From assembly GCF_001949145.1 (NCBI RefSeq), contig NW_019091482.1, forward strand, positions 715,627 through 779,626: a DNA stretch of 64,000 nucleotides, in the 5' to 3' direction. The stretch is from Acanthaster planci (lineage: Eukaryota; Echinodermata; Asteroidea; Valvatida; Acanthasteridae). A model generated the notes under the pieces. It made no database searches and was not told where the DNA came from. It saw only the letters and a program-made list of their open reading frames with translations. The position numbers and the translations under genes are program-made. Below are positions 40,901 through 48,101 of the stretch, one piece after another (within the stretch, counting starts at the first letter, position 1; the number at the start of each line of letters is the position of its first letter).

Positions 40901-43900
40901 ACTTTGGCTACAAATCAGCGGGACAAGACTGCTTGACATCTCGACATTAGCCTCTCACCATTCTTGACAGATCAATTCATGGGAGAGGCCAGCCAGCTTT
41001 TTGAAGGAACTCTCTCGCCCTGTCCGCAGGGCACTTTCTGGGGTTGTTTCTCTGGGGGAACGAGAGGGGGTGGGAAAACGCTGCTACCTCACACCAAACT
41101 GCAAGGGGCCCCAGAATAGCAACTCTGAAGAAACTACTATCAGATATTTGGCCAAGCGGGCAAAAGGTAGCATCCATCATATTGGCAGGCCAGGCTCCAC
41201 CTGGACTTCATTTCAAGACCTGTTCCCTTCTTGAAAAAAAGGGAAAAAAATTCAAACCTCCCGGATTCCAATATTAGGCATATGAAAATAAATCATCTAG
41301 CACACAGAAAGGAGAACGGCCGAAGAGAGAAAAGGGGTGAAAAAAATCCTGCTTCTGATGCAGCCGATAAGTTTCACAAGGGAGGAAATGGGCGGCACAG
41401 CTGCGAGTCAAGATGTGGCATTGTGGGGAAGTTGAACAAGTAAAAGGGGGAGACTGCTGTAGTCTTCACTGCTCCCCCACCATATTGTTAGTGTCAAAAA
41501 AGCCCTGACAGGTTAGTCCATCTTAAAGGTGCACACAAGGGCCTCACCAGGAGGAGACAGGGTCAGTCAAATAAAAAAAAAAATGTTAAAAGCCCATATT
41601 GTTAAGTCTTCCTCTGAAATGCGCAGAGCCAAGAATTTGGCACGAAAAGTTATGTTGGGTTTACAACATGTGGATGAACGGTTAGGTTTTGCTTGTGACA
41701 GTAATGCTTACATTGGTGACAAAAGCAGTTTCCATAAACTGGTGAAATTAATTTGACAGCAATTTACCGTGCAGTGAATGGGTAGTACAGATGCAAGTTA
41801 AGAAGTTTTATCGTGGGGACACTGGAAGACTAAATGTTTAAATTAATCAACCCTCCCTGCCATATCAATGTCATGATGACCTAACAGAGGTACTGCATTA
41901 ATACAGTATCGTTAAAAAAATTAAGCGAAACTGAACAAATAATGGCAAAGGCTGATGTAAACTCTGCTTCAACCAGGGAAGATAAATGATCAGAGCACCT
42001 AGCGGTACAATAATAACAATGATGTCGGTGACAACAGTAATATGCATGAATGATTTCAGTATTTTACACAATAGGATTTGTAAATTAGGTTTTATGATAA
42101 CTGATGAAGGCTTAAAATGGTACCTGTACATGTTCAAATGTACATGGACATGCATTCTGGGTAAGCCCCACAGTTCTTTGCACATGTGGTAAACTACAAA
42201 TTTTTCAGGTCAATCACCCCACACGCACATTCATCTTGGTATACAAATACTATTGTTACTTCAAACCTGATACTCAAAGAGTAATGCACAATTATTGTGA
42301 TTAAAATGTATCTGGTGGTGTAAATGTACTACACCCAGAATTTTTCCAAAATTTTCCCAGAAAAAAGATCATAAATGTACTCTGAAGAGCACCTATCAAC
42401 AAAACAAATTTTCTATTCTTCATGAAATACTATTCTACTTTGTACTAGAAAGACATTTACATGTAATTGCACCCTATTTTTTCCTTTTGTCCTTTTAAAG
42501 TTTGCATTCTGATTTTATAAATTAGTACTAATAACAGCTAAAACTCATTTACAATGGTGAGGAATATTAGATCATCAAACGTCTCAGGGAAATCACTTAG
42601 TCGGCAGGTTCTGAAAATACATGTACTTCAATAGGAAAATTTTAATTTTTTAATAAACAAAGGAAAATAAAGAACCGCACTGTGCTCTCTTAAAAATCTG
42701 TTGAAGTTTACATTGCCATAAATTCTACGTATCAGTAAGTTCCATTATTCAGAAAAAAGATGCCTGGGATTAAATTTACACAAAGAAAGTTTCAAAAAGT
42801 ATCAAAGGCAAAGTGTGAATGAAAAATTCATACCATAAAAAACTGAAGCTATGCACATCTCCATAGGCCAAGGCCTACATGTAAGTCTAAATTATTAACT
42901 CATTCATACCACATGATTCACTGCTTTGTCTTCAGTACTGATATGTACTGTACATGTAGCCTGTACATGTAGCCTAATTTCATTTTATGCTTTGTACCAA
43001 ACTACAGGGACACAAATATCTTGCACAAGATGAAATAATACACAAAGTTTTACACACAACCCAGTTCAATTTCAGTCTCTTCCATTATATGCCATTCTAA
43101 TAACAAACTCGCACTTCGAGGACCATACAGACGGATAAACAGTGACGGCCCTACCAGCAATGCATTATGCATGAAGAGTAAGTGATCCCTTGTCCTCACA
43201 AATCGGACCGACACAAAACAGCAGTTGACAGAAAGTCCTTTGAAGTGACCGCCACTCGCACGCCGCACAATGCCCGCGCCAAGTACATGTAGTGACTCTC
43301 TCCAGAGCCAACATGATACCGCTATGTTTACACAACTACAGGAGTCCAAGAAAAACCCAGTTGTATTCATGGCAGTTAATTAAATTACCACGTAGGACTT
43401 CCTAACTGCACATAACGCCCAGTTTCTAATCCCTTCATAGGGTAAAGAAAAGCCCGACCGCTCTGCCCTGTTAATGATATTTAAAGCCCCATTACAAAAC
43501 TCCCCTAACCCTATGAACCCCCCCACCCCGAAAAAAAAAAACCTGGCGTTCGCCGTCCACAAAAGTCCTCGGCGGCACCACCAAACACAACTTCATTTGG
43601 GCTAATTTCCGCGGCGCCTGCGATTCGCTTGCATGTCGGCAAACGGTGATTTATTAGACAAGCCTTAACACTTGACCCTGGCGAGGGTGTTGACCGAGAT
43701 GCGTCAATCACCCCGACTTCAAGGCGAATGAAACATGTCAGTCTGAGAACCGTCAACACATCAATGGTGCTAGTGCCAGGGATGGATCAAGCCAGCCAGC
43801 CAACCAGCCGCGCGCAACCCATCACAGCCCGGGTGACGGGGGCCCCTCGTCCAGGCAGGCTGAGCTCGATCATCGCGGTCCAAGTCCCGCTCGCTAAGCT

Positions 43901-44009
43901 TCACTGCCGATCGGCCAGACCGCGCCTTCAACTACCACAGAAACGACCGAAAATACGGACAAAACTCACCTTTTAGACGTTTCGGGGCCTGCTGCTTCCG
44001 TCGGGGCAT
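589..44009 (-). CDS. tsh: Teashirt-family C2H2 zinc-finger transcription factor (two coding exons)
   Basis: Joining 44009-43970 to 4901-589 gives a protein of 1450 residues. Teashirt proteins are nuclear zinc-finger regulators, usually repressors, in patterning. The start MPRRKQQAP matches the N-terminus of vertebrate TSHZ proteins and belongs to the RRKQ-type motif that in SALL, FOG and BCL11 proteins binds the NuRD subunit RBBP4. Four fingers of the Teashirt spacing C-x2-C-x12-H-x5-H start near residues 242, 316, 368 and 517. The third (KCMICQASF to RTKHY) closely resembles the second TSHZ finger. Residues 18-60 are acidic. ALDLRVS near 154-160 is a degenerate CtBP-like motif. Near the middle is a basic stretch (KTHKRRR) that could be a nuclear localisation signal. 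Four psi-K-x-E sites (VKRE, IKKE, IKQE, MKRE) could be SUMO acceptors. No homeodomain is visible, as in Drosophila Tsh and unlike vertebrate TSHZ. Family placement is firm; orthology within the family is inferred. Confidence 0.88.
7012..7025 (-). promoter_or_regulatory. CTCF-like motif in tsh intron
   Basis: The minus strand reads CCACCAGAGGGCAC, which matches the bilaterian CTCF core (CCANNAGRGGGCRS). It lies about 2.1 kb upstream of tsh exon 2. A single motif match proves nothing about occupancy. Confidence 0.4.
8430..8530. repeat. TACATGTA palindrome cluster
   Basis: Repeated units of ACATGT/TACATGTACA fill about 100 bases, broken by short spacers. The unit is its own reverse complement, so both strands look the same. 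Many shorter runs occur through the intron, for example 9343-9364, 22306-22326 and 31693-31712. Confidence 0.85.
10430..10930. promoter_or_regulatory. candidate intronic enhancer (low-repeat block)
   Basis: This block is free of TACATGTA runs. It contains TTTGATTGATG (a Pbx/Hox-type core) at about 10641-10651 followed by GTGACGG, and ATGCAAACTTG near 10740. Its small open frames resemble no family I know. Regulatory function is inferred only from composition, motifs and position in a developmental-gene intron. Confidence 0.3.
11735..12060. promoter_or_regulatory. candidate intronic enhancer (low-repeat block)
   Basis: The block is of even base composition with TAAT/ATTA cores, including TTAATTATTTATGG near its start and GTCAATAAGAAAATAATTG near 12000. 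No coding or transposon signature is seen. It stands out from the repeat-filled flanks, which is why it is listed. Confidence 0.3.
12824..13104 (+). pseudogene. decayed THAP-type C2CH zinc-finger domain
   Basis: The frame starting at 12824 reads MPTRYVVVGYSNRPK. After a one-base frame change near 12880 it continues from 12883 with PRFPKDPGLRKIW, then VICSDHF, then RLKCTAIPS, to TGA at 13104. This is the THAP order: N-terminal C-x2-4-C, RFPKD, W, C-x2-H-F, and the AVPxxF-like end. THAP domains bind DNA and occur in host regulators and P-element-like transposases. Both cysteines of the first zinc pair are tyrosine here (TAT, TAC), each one G-to-A change from a Cys codon. With the frameshift, this argues for a dead copy. 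A Ser-rich open frame continues in another frame to 13318. Confidence 0.7.
13105..14381. other. intron sequence after the THAP relic
   Basis: 13121-13318 stays open on the plus strand in the frame shifted from the THAP end, with Ser/Thr-rich composition, and may be the continuation of the dead gene. The rest is AT-rich, with a TACATGTATGTACATA run at about 14097-14112 and C- and A-runs at 14190-14206. I see no gene. Confidence 0.4.
14382..15291. other. assembly gap (910 N)
   Basis: This is unsequenced. Open frames crossing it are artefacts of translating N. Confidence 1.
15370..15740 (+). repeat. dispersed repeat family A, copy 1
   Basis: It aligns by eye with 37348-37735 in the same orientation. 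Shared blocks include AACCAATCACA / AGCCAATTACA, CACCCCCC, CCATTTTTC, ATCCTGGCAA, GGGCCAAACAA, GGGCACTTTT and TGAATTAG. The copies are clearly diverged, so the family is old. No coding capacity or terminal inverted repeats are visible. Confidence 0.6.
16913..16950. repeat. TACATGTA palindrome cluster
   Basis: Near-continuous ACATGT units, broken once by AATG. The whole run is self-complementary. Confidence 0.8.
17916..18060. repeat. small inverted-repeat element
   Basis: The arms TATTGTTGACTGCTATG (near 17921) and, inverted, AATTGTTGACTGCTGTG (near 18045) enclose about 110 bases. The arrangement fits a short non-autonomous element, but the ends and target duplication are unclear. Confidence 0.4.
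18562..18810 (-). mobile_element. MITE family GGGTAATTCC, copy 1 (inverted)
   Basis: The element is 249 bases, starts GGGTAATTCCAGAAATTAGG and ends in the inverse GAATTACCC. Its interior is the reverse complement of the copies at 35517 and 58738 (GTGTGACATTTTTGTGTCCC, TTTGTTTGGCAGGTAATT). No ORF. Superfamily not assigned; no clear target duplication. Confidence 0.75.
19099..19140 (+). repeat. short dispersed repeat B, copy 1
   Basis: GTTCGTAAGTGTGAT is followed by CACTTCAGTTTAAAC. The same two blocks with the same spacing occur at 60935-60977. Surrounding sequence is alignable only loosely. Confidence 0.5.
22306..22365. repeat. TACATGTA/ACATGTATGC cluster
   Basis: GCATACATGTACATGTACAT and nearby CATGTATGTGCATGTAC form another palindromic cluster in the tsh intron. 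Confidence 0.7.
23490..23960. promoter_or_regulatory. candidate intronic enhancer (low-repeat block)
   Basis: The block is relatively GC-rich with few repeats. It contains GTCAGTCAATCACATGAC, GCTGTCTGGAC (Smad-like), CTATTTATCTAG (MEF2-like, near 23893) and GCTAATTACCC (homeodomain core, near 23936). A short TG run lies at about 23639-23653. No coding similarity is recognised. Function is inferred. Confidence 0.33.
29548..30169 (-). other. overlapping open frames, unrecognised
   Basis: Two overlapping minus-strand frames (161 and 124 codons) are open here, and the stretch is less AT-rich than its flanks. I recognise no domain, and the frames carry no splice context I can trust. It could be a remnant of a mobile element or chance. 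It is listed so that it is not overlooked. Confidence 0.15.
33248..33384. mobile_element. short MITE with 16-base TIR
   Basis: GGGCCTGTTTGTTTCA at 33248 is matched by its exact reverse complement TGAAACAAACAGGCCC ending at 33384. The 137-base element is internally palindromic, with several GATC words. The flanks TTA (left) and TTC (right) hint at a 3-base PIF/Harbinger-like target duplication, but they are not identical. Confidence 0.7.
33942..33980. repeat. TACATGTA palindrome cluster
   Basis: TTGTACATGTACATGTACAT is followed by GTACAGTACATCATGTACAG; the ACATGT units repeat in phase. Confidence 0.8.
35517..35766 (+). mobile_element. MITE family GGGTAATTCC, copy 2
   Basis: The 250-base element has inverted ends, GGGTAATTCTGGAAATCAGG at the left and CTTCTGGAATTACCC at the right. 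Both ends also carry GTGTCCCTG-type subterminal sequence in inverted orientation. It matches copy 3 in the same orientation. Confidence 0.8.
36904..37335. mobile_element. foldback/MITE element with long TIR flanked by TTAA
   Basis: The element proper is 36908-37331, with perfect 10-base ends AGAGCACCTC / GAGGTGCTCT. It is bordered on both sides by TTAA (36904-36907 and 37332-37335), the target duplication of piggyBac-type transposons. The arms stay similar for about 150 bases; both contain CAGAGCTCAACTATAACAAG (left arm, and inverted in the right arm) and AAGATGCG. No transposase ORF lies between them, so it is non-autonomous. The ends do not match the usual piggyBac terminal bases, so the superfamily is inferred from TTAA alone. 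Confidence 0.75.
37348..37735 (+). repeat. dispersed repeat family A, copy 2
   Basis: Partner of 15370-15740, starting just after the TTAA element. It carries the same order of blocks (AGCCAATTACA, CACCCCCCCCC, CCATTTTCC, ATCCTGGCAAA, GGGCCAAACAA, GGGGCACTTTT). Confidence 0.6.
38040..38480. promoter_or_regulatory. candidate intronic enhancer (low-repeat block)
   Basis: It contains CATAATTACTC (homeodomain core), two GATA-type cores close together (GTTATCGG and CTTATCTC near 38250-38278) and TGTGACATCAC. The only repeats are a C- and T-run near 38140. Role inferred from motif content and position about 5.5-6 kb inside the intron from exon 1. Confidence 0.3.
39838..40076. mobile_element. MITE with about 75-base imperfect TIR
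   Basis: The left arm begins GGGGCAATTTCATAGAGCTG and includes GCTTAAGCGTGAAAAACCTT. The right arm, inverted, begins GGGGCCAATTTCAAAGCTGC and includes GCTTAAGCGTGAAAAAACCT. The arms are alignable to GGTTACC about 75 bases in. No ORF between the arms. Confidence 0.8.
40800..41480. promoter_or_regulatory. candidate intronic enhancer (low-repeat block)
   Basis: A complex-composition block about 2.5-3.2 kb inside the intron from exon 1. It contains CTTGACAGATCAATTCATGG (Meis/TGIF-like TGACAG) near 40963 and no TACATGTA runs. Small overlapping open frames here have no recognisable domain. Confidence 0.3.
43970..44009 (-). CDS. tsh: tsh coding exon 1 (13 codons plus 1 base)
   Basis: On the minus strand ATG at 44009-44007 opens MPRRKQQAPKRLK and then one base, G, before a strong donor GTGAGT (43969-43964). 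The single G joins the CA that starts exon 2 to make GCA (Ala), so the intron is phase 1 and the frame is kept. The base at -3 is A, a favourable start context. From memory, vertebrate TSHZ genes have the same plan: a tiny first coding exon of about 13 residues followed by a long intron. No longer ORF is visible here, so the exon is easy to miss in automatic annotation. Confidence 0.88.
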
Positions 44010-44170
44010 GTTCCTCTGACGGAAAATCCAGGCGGCGTCGAGAAGAACAGACAGAATCGGGGGGTTTACAGCGGGACCTTGCGCGCACACATATCATCAC
44101 CGTGCATGCAAGCAGCTGGCACACATCAACATGGCGAGATAATAGGATATGGGGGCGCTATAACCCTCCA
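44010..44170 (-). promoter_or_regulatory. probable tsh 5' UTR and core promoter region
   Basis: Directly upstream of the tsh start codon, and part of a CpG-richer stretch (about 43540-44170) that contrasts with the AT-rich surroundings. It contains a YY1-type site (minus strand CGCCATGTT, 44136-44128), often found near transcription starts. No TATA box is obvious. The start site itself cannot be placed. Confidence 0.5.
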
Positions 44171-45105
44171 AGACAGCACGAGCGAGCTGTATGTAGCCAA
44201 ACATAGGTCTTGCGATTAACATTAATGAGTTAATATTTCCCAGGTACATTAGAACTGCGGTACCTTATTAGGATCTTGTTCCCCCTTTCTTTTACTTTTC
44301 TGTCGATTTGTTTTTCACAATAATTCGCCAACGCGTTAAATAAGGCATTCAGAGTTTTTAGTTTTTAAAGAAATACAGGTGGTGTGAAATTAACTACAAA
44401 CGATATTTAATCATTGAAAACTTACATTGAGGATAAAAAGGGAGAAATGCCTGGGAATCTGAGAAAACAAGAACTCCACACTTGCCGCACATGTGGATTG
44501 TAAAAAGTTGATAGCAGAATTTTAAATTGATTAATCATAGTACTTTGAGATGGATGTGTGTGCAACAAAAGTGCACTATTTTAACTTGGTGCATGTACTT
44601 GTGACGCGGTAGTAGATTGCTCGAAAATTAGCGAAAATGAGAACGCCTTCGTTCAGAGGTTTGTAAACAGACCATTCAAGATCCACAACTCAACGTTGAA
44701 AAAGAAATTGTCAATAAGGCAACAGATGTTTACACATAAGTCCCAAAAATCCGGCTGAAAGCCTAAAAAAGTTCCAAAGTGAAAGATTAGCGAAATAACT
44801 CGATCCGCATAAGACACATAATTATTCGCTGAATTTAAAGCACGCAATCTGAATACCGAGACATTTCAATTCTGTAAATCAGTTGGATCACAGTGCTTAA
44901 ATTAATCCATTTATCTTTTGAATTCCAGTACATACACCCATTTATTTTGAAAATCAAATCAAGCAGTTCCGACTTTCTTATCGGGTTTGAAGTTCAAAAC
45001 GATTCCCAAGACCTACAAAGCGCGGCGTATCTTAAAATAACAACTGCAATCGCACGTCGACACTAGGCACATCTTCTGTGATCTCTACATGTATGTACTA
45101 AGCCC

Positions 45106-45295
45106 CTCAATCAATCAATCATGTATGCAAATCACCAAGACACGCCCTGGCCACGTGACATGCTACGACGGCTGATGACGTCAATCAGTCGAGCAAATAA
45201 CATGTCACATCAGCCGGATGATTGATGGCCAGTCTTTAAACCCTTTGTGGGCCCACAGAGGATTGTAAGGCATCACGCAGCCGCCATATTATTAT
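45106..45295. promoter_or_regulatory. dense transcription-factor motif cluster upstream of tsh
   Basis: About 1.1 kb upstream of the tsh start codon, less than 200 bases contain TCAATCAATCAATC (45107-45120, Pbx-like), a perfect octamer ATGCAAAT (45125-45132), an E-box CACGTG (45152-45157), a perfect CRE TGACGTCA (45176-45183), the Hox/Pbx consensus TGATTGATGG (45219-45228) and a YY1 core CCGCCATATT (45281-45290). The motif identities are standard; enhancer or promoter function is inferred. Confidence 0.55.
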
Positions 45296-46176
45296 TTTTT
45301 CCAGCTATGCAGCAGTAATATGATAATGTTGGGTTGGGTCAGGCAGAGTAACAATAAATCTTCCACGTCCGATAGAATTTCGTTGGATGGAATATTTGCA
45401 GTAATAGCAACTTATTTTCCTTTTGAAATGACTTTCATAAAACAGCCGACACAAGAAGTAACACATACATCAAATACCTGTCTATAAAAGACAACGCAAT
45501 GGTTAAACACCTGGCGCAAAATTGTTGGTATAGTCATAATCTTGAGCTTCTGTGCATTCCATTAATTTTCAAAATCATTAATTAAGTGCAAGAACACACA
45601 AGCAGTGGATCTGATTACAAGCAAAACTTGAAATTATGGGTTGATTTATTGGTCTAAAGCATTTTGTAATTCAGATTTTTTAAAAATTACTTCACCAGAA
45701 TTGATCGTTTGTCGATTTAAATTCACACAATTAATCCGAACTCGAATCACTATGTTTTTCAATACCCTGCATGTCACCCTTGAGTCATCAGGTTTCCCCA
45801 AAAGCGGTGAAAAGTAAGCCATATTAACGAGTAGTGAAATGACCCATTTTGTTTTAAAGGTCTGATTTCAATTCTGAAAGGCTGGTTATTTATAAACATG
45901 AGGAGAACTTCACGTTCGAAAGATCAATCCTAACACCGAAATGTACGATAACTTTCATTCAACACTGACCTGTGACATTACATGTATTAAAAACAGCTGT
46001 TGAGAAATAACTCTTTTCGGAGAGGCTTCTGGATGATTTTGTTCAAAATGAAAACTGCACACAAAAGGAGCCCTGAAGTAGTTATAATTATAGATCCCCC
46101 AAAGATGGAATCATTTATTGATACAGTTCTCAAAAAAGAAGAAAAAAAAGAGAGACCTCTAACATAATGACATCGC

Positions 46177-46260
46177 ACTTTGGTTATGCGTGCACTTTCC
46201 TATGGCAGTGAGGTGGACATGATCCACTGATCCCCATAGGAAGTGCATATGTAAACAAAG
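46177..46260. mobile_element. palindromic element C, copy 1
   Basis: The arms CTTTGGTTATGCGTGCACTT and, inverted, CTTTGTTTACATATGCACTT flank a centre GGCAGTGAGGTGGACATGAT. The same palindrome is at 59001-59086. About 84 bases, no coding capacity. Confidence 0.7.
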
Positions 46261-47730
46261 AATGAAATCATGATTGTATTGCAAGATTGTGGTCACACAC
46301 ACACACCTGAACTGGTACGATGCTGCCAGACCCAAAAAATGGTCATTCTTTATAATCTGAAACTCCATTCAAATACCTTGTGCTATTCCCACATCCTGCA
46401 CTGCGTTATCAAATTTACTGTACAAAGTAAAGGAGCAGTTCAAATCCCAGTACAGATGTCATTAACAATCACTAAATCTACATCGAACCTAGACAGAGTC
46501 AATTCAAATTGATGACTGTTGTTACAAAAGACTGGGCAGGTATTATTCTGCGTGTAAAAAAGAGCGGGGAACTATGATTTGACAAACCGACAGCAGGCTG
46601 GCAGTGGGCGGTGCACTGTAACAGTCTAAATTAATACGCTTGGTAAAAAAACCCACACACCAACAGGAAACAATATTGCCCAAATTTTGATTGGGAAATG
46701 TTTATGAAGTTGACCTCAACAAAGGAAACAAATCTAACTGAAAAGGGAACAATGATGCAAAAAAAAAAGCATTTATCACAAGGATTTAGTTCGCAACATT
46801 TACGTGTGTGCATTTACTCTATCAAATTATTTACATAGTGAAAACAGTAACATACAGAAATGTACAGTTTTTACATGTATTCTTTCCTTCAGCAAATTAT
46901 AGTCCGATCAAAGAGAATGCCCTCTGAGCAACTCAAATATCACTTGCACAAATATTGATCATGAAGACTGTGGGCATGGTCACAAGTCAGTCTAAAGCAA
47001 GTGCAAAAAATCTGAAGCAACAAAAAGGTCTTGGAAGACCCTTGTGACAGATATTTCTTCCGACGGAATCCTAAAAATGGATCATTTGCGACACATTCTT
47101 CATAAAGTAGTCTTTGCATAACCATTACAAAGGGTTTCAGAGCCTCTTTGGATTTTATGCGAGTGTGAAGTTTCATGCAAAACGGCGGTTGTCAGTAGCT
47201 ACAGTGTTTAAGTTGCCTTGGCAATAAATGTTGCTAGGATTTGTTTCTGTACTCGTTTTTGTTGTGTTCCATTTTAGCGTTCTGCTCTGCTATCAGTCAA
47301 CGACCACTACTGCTGAAACACACCTGTTACCAAGGGCAACACTTAAAATTTGTCTCACAATTTGTCTAGAACAACCATGAACTGAGCATGTGAAGTAAGC
47401 AAGTATTTTGGTCAAGTCTGTCCCAAGTCCCTGCAATCTCCAAGTCCATCACAAGTCATTGAATCTTAACCAATTGCTGCCGGGGAGCCCTTGTTTGAGC
47501 ACCTTGGGTTTATACGCAGAGCCGGGGTGCTTGAAATGGGACAAAAGAGCTGGTCTGTGTAACAAAATACCGTACTTGGAACAAAAGACCTGCTGCTGGG
47601 AATTGCCATCCTTTTTCGGCTTGCATTTTTTTAAGGTAATCCGTCACTGTTTTTAAACAGTATACCACTGTTTTAGGCGTAGAGTGCCCGCAGACTACCA
47701 TCGCAGACAAAAGTTATACCCAGCAAGAAA

Positions 47731-48101
47731 NNNNNNNNNNNNNNNNNNNNNNNNNNNNNNNNNNNNNNNNNNNNNNNNNNNNNNNNNNNNNNNNNNNNNN
47801 NNNNNNNNNNNNNNNNNNNNNNNNNNNNNNNNNNNNNNNNNNNNNNNNNNNNNNNNNNNNNNNNNNNNNNNNNNNNNNNNNNNNNNNNNNNNNNNNNNNN
47901 NNNNNNNNNNNNNNNNNNNNNNNNNNNNNNNNNNNNNNNNNNNNNNNNNNNNNNNNNNNNNNNNNNNNNNNNNNNNNNNNNNNNNNNNNNNNNNNNNNNN
48001 NNNNNNNNNNNNNNNNNNNNNNNNNNNNNNNNNNNNNNNNNNNNNNNNNNNNNNNNNNNNNNNNNNNNNNNNNNNNNNNNNNNNNNNNNNNNNNNNNNNN
48101 N
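47731..48101. other. assembly gap (371 N)
   Basis: This is unsequenced. Frames spanning it are artefacts. Confidence 1.

Larger units (their letters stand above)
4902..43969 (-). other. giant phase-1 intron of tsh (about 39 kb)
   Basis: It is bounded by GTGAGT at 43969 and ACAG at 4902. Within it I see no exon I would trust. It holds clusters of TACATGTA palindromes, several inverted-repeat elements, one decayed THAP-domain sequence, an assembly gap, and blocks of less repetitive sequence that may be regulatory. Open frames of 60-160 codons inside it have no recognisable domains apart from the THAP relic. Confidence 0.85.
44171..47730. other. intergenic region upstream of tsh
   Basis: AT-rich, with few TACATGTA runs compared with the intron. 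It contains the motif cluster at 45106-45295, a palindromic repeat at 46177-46260 and a CA run near 46296-46307. No convincing coding sequence is seen. Confidence 0.6.

Noticed and set aside
44141-44165. GGGGGCGCTA near the tsh start as a CTCF site
   Set aside because: It lacks the 5' half (CCANNAG) of the CTCF core.
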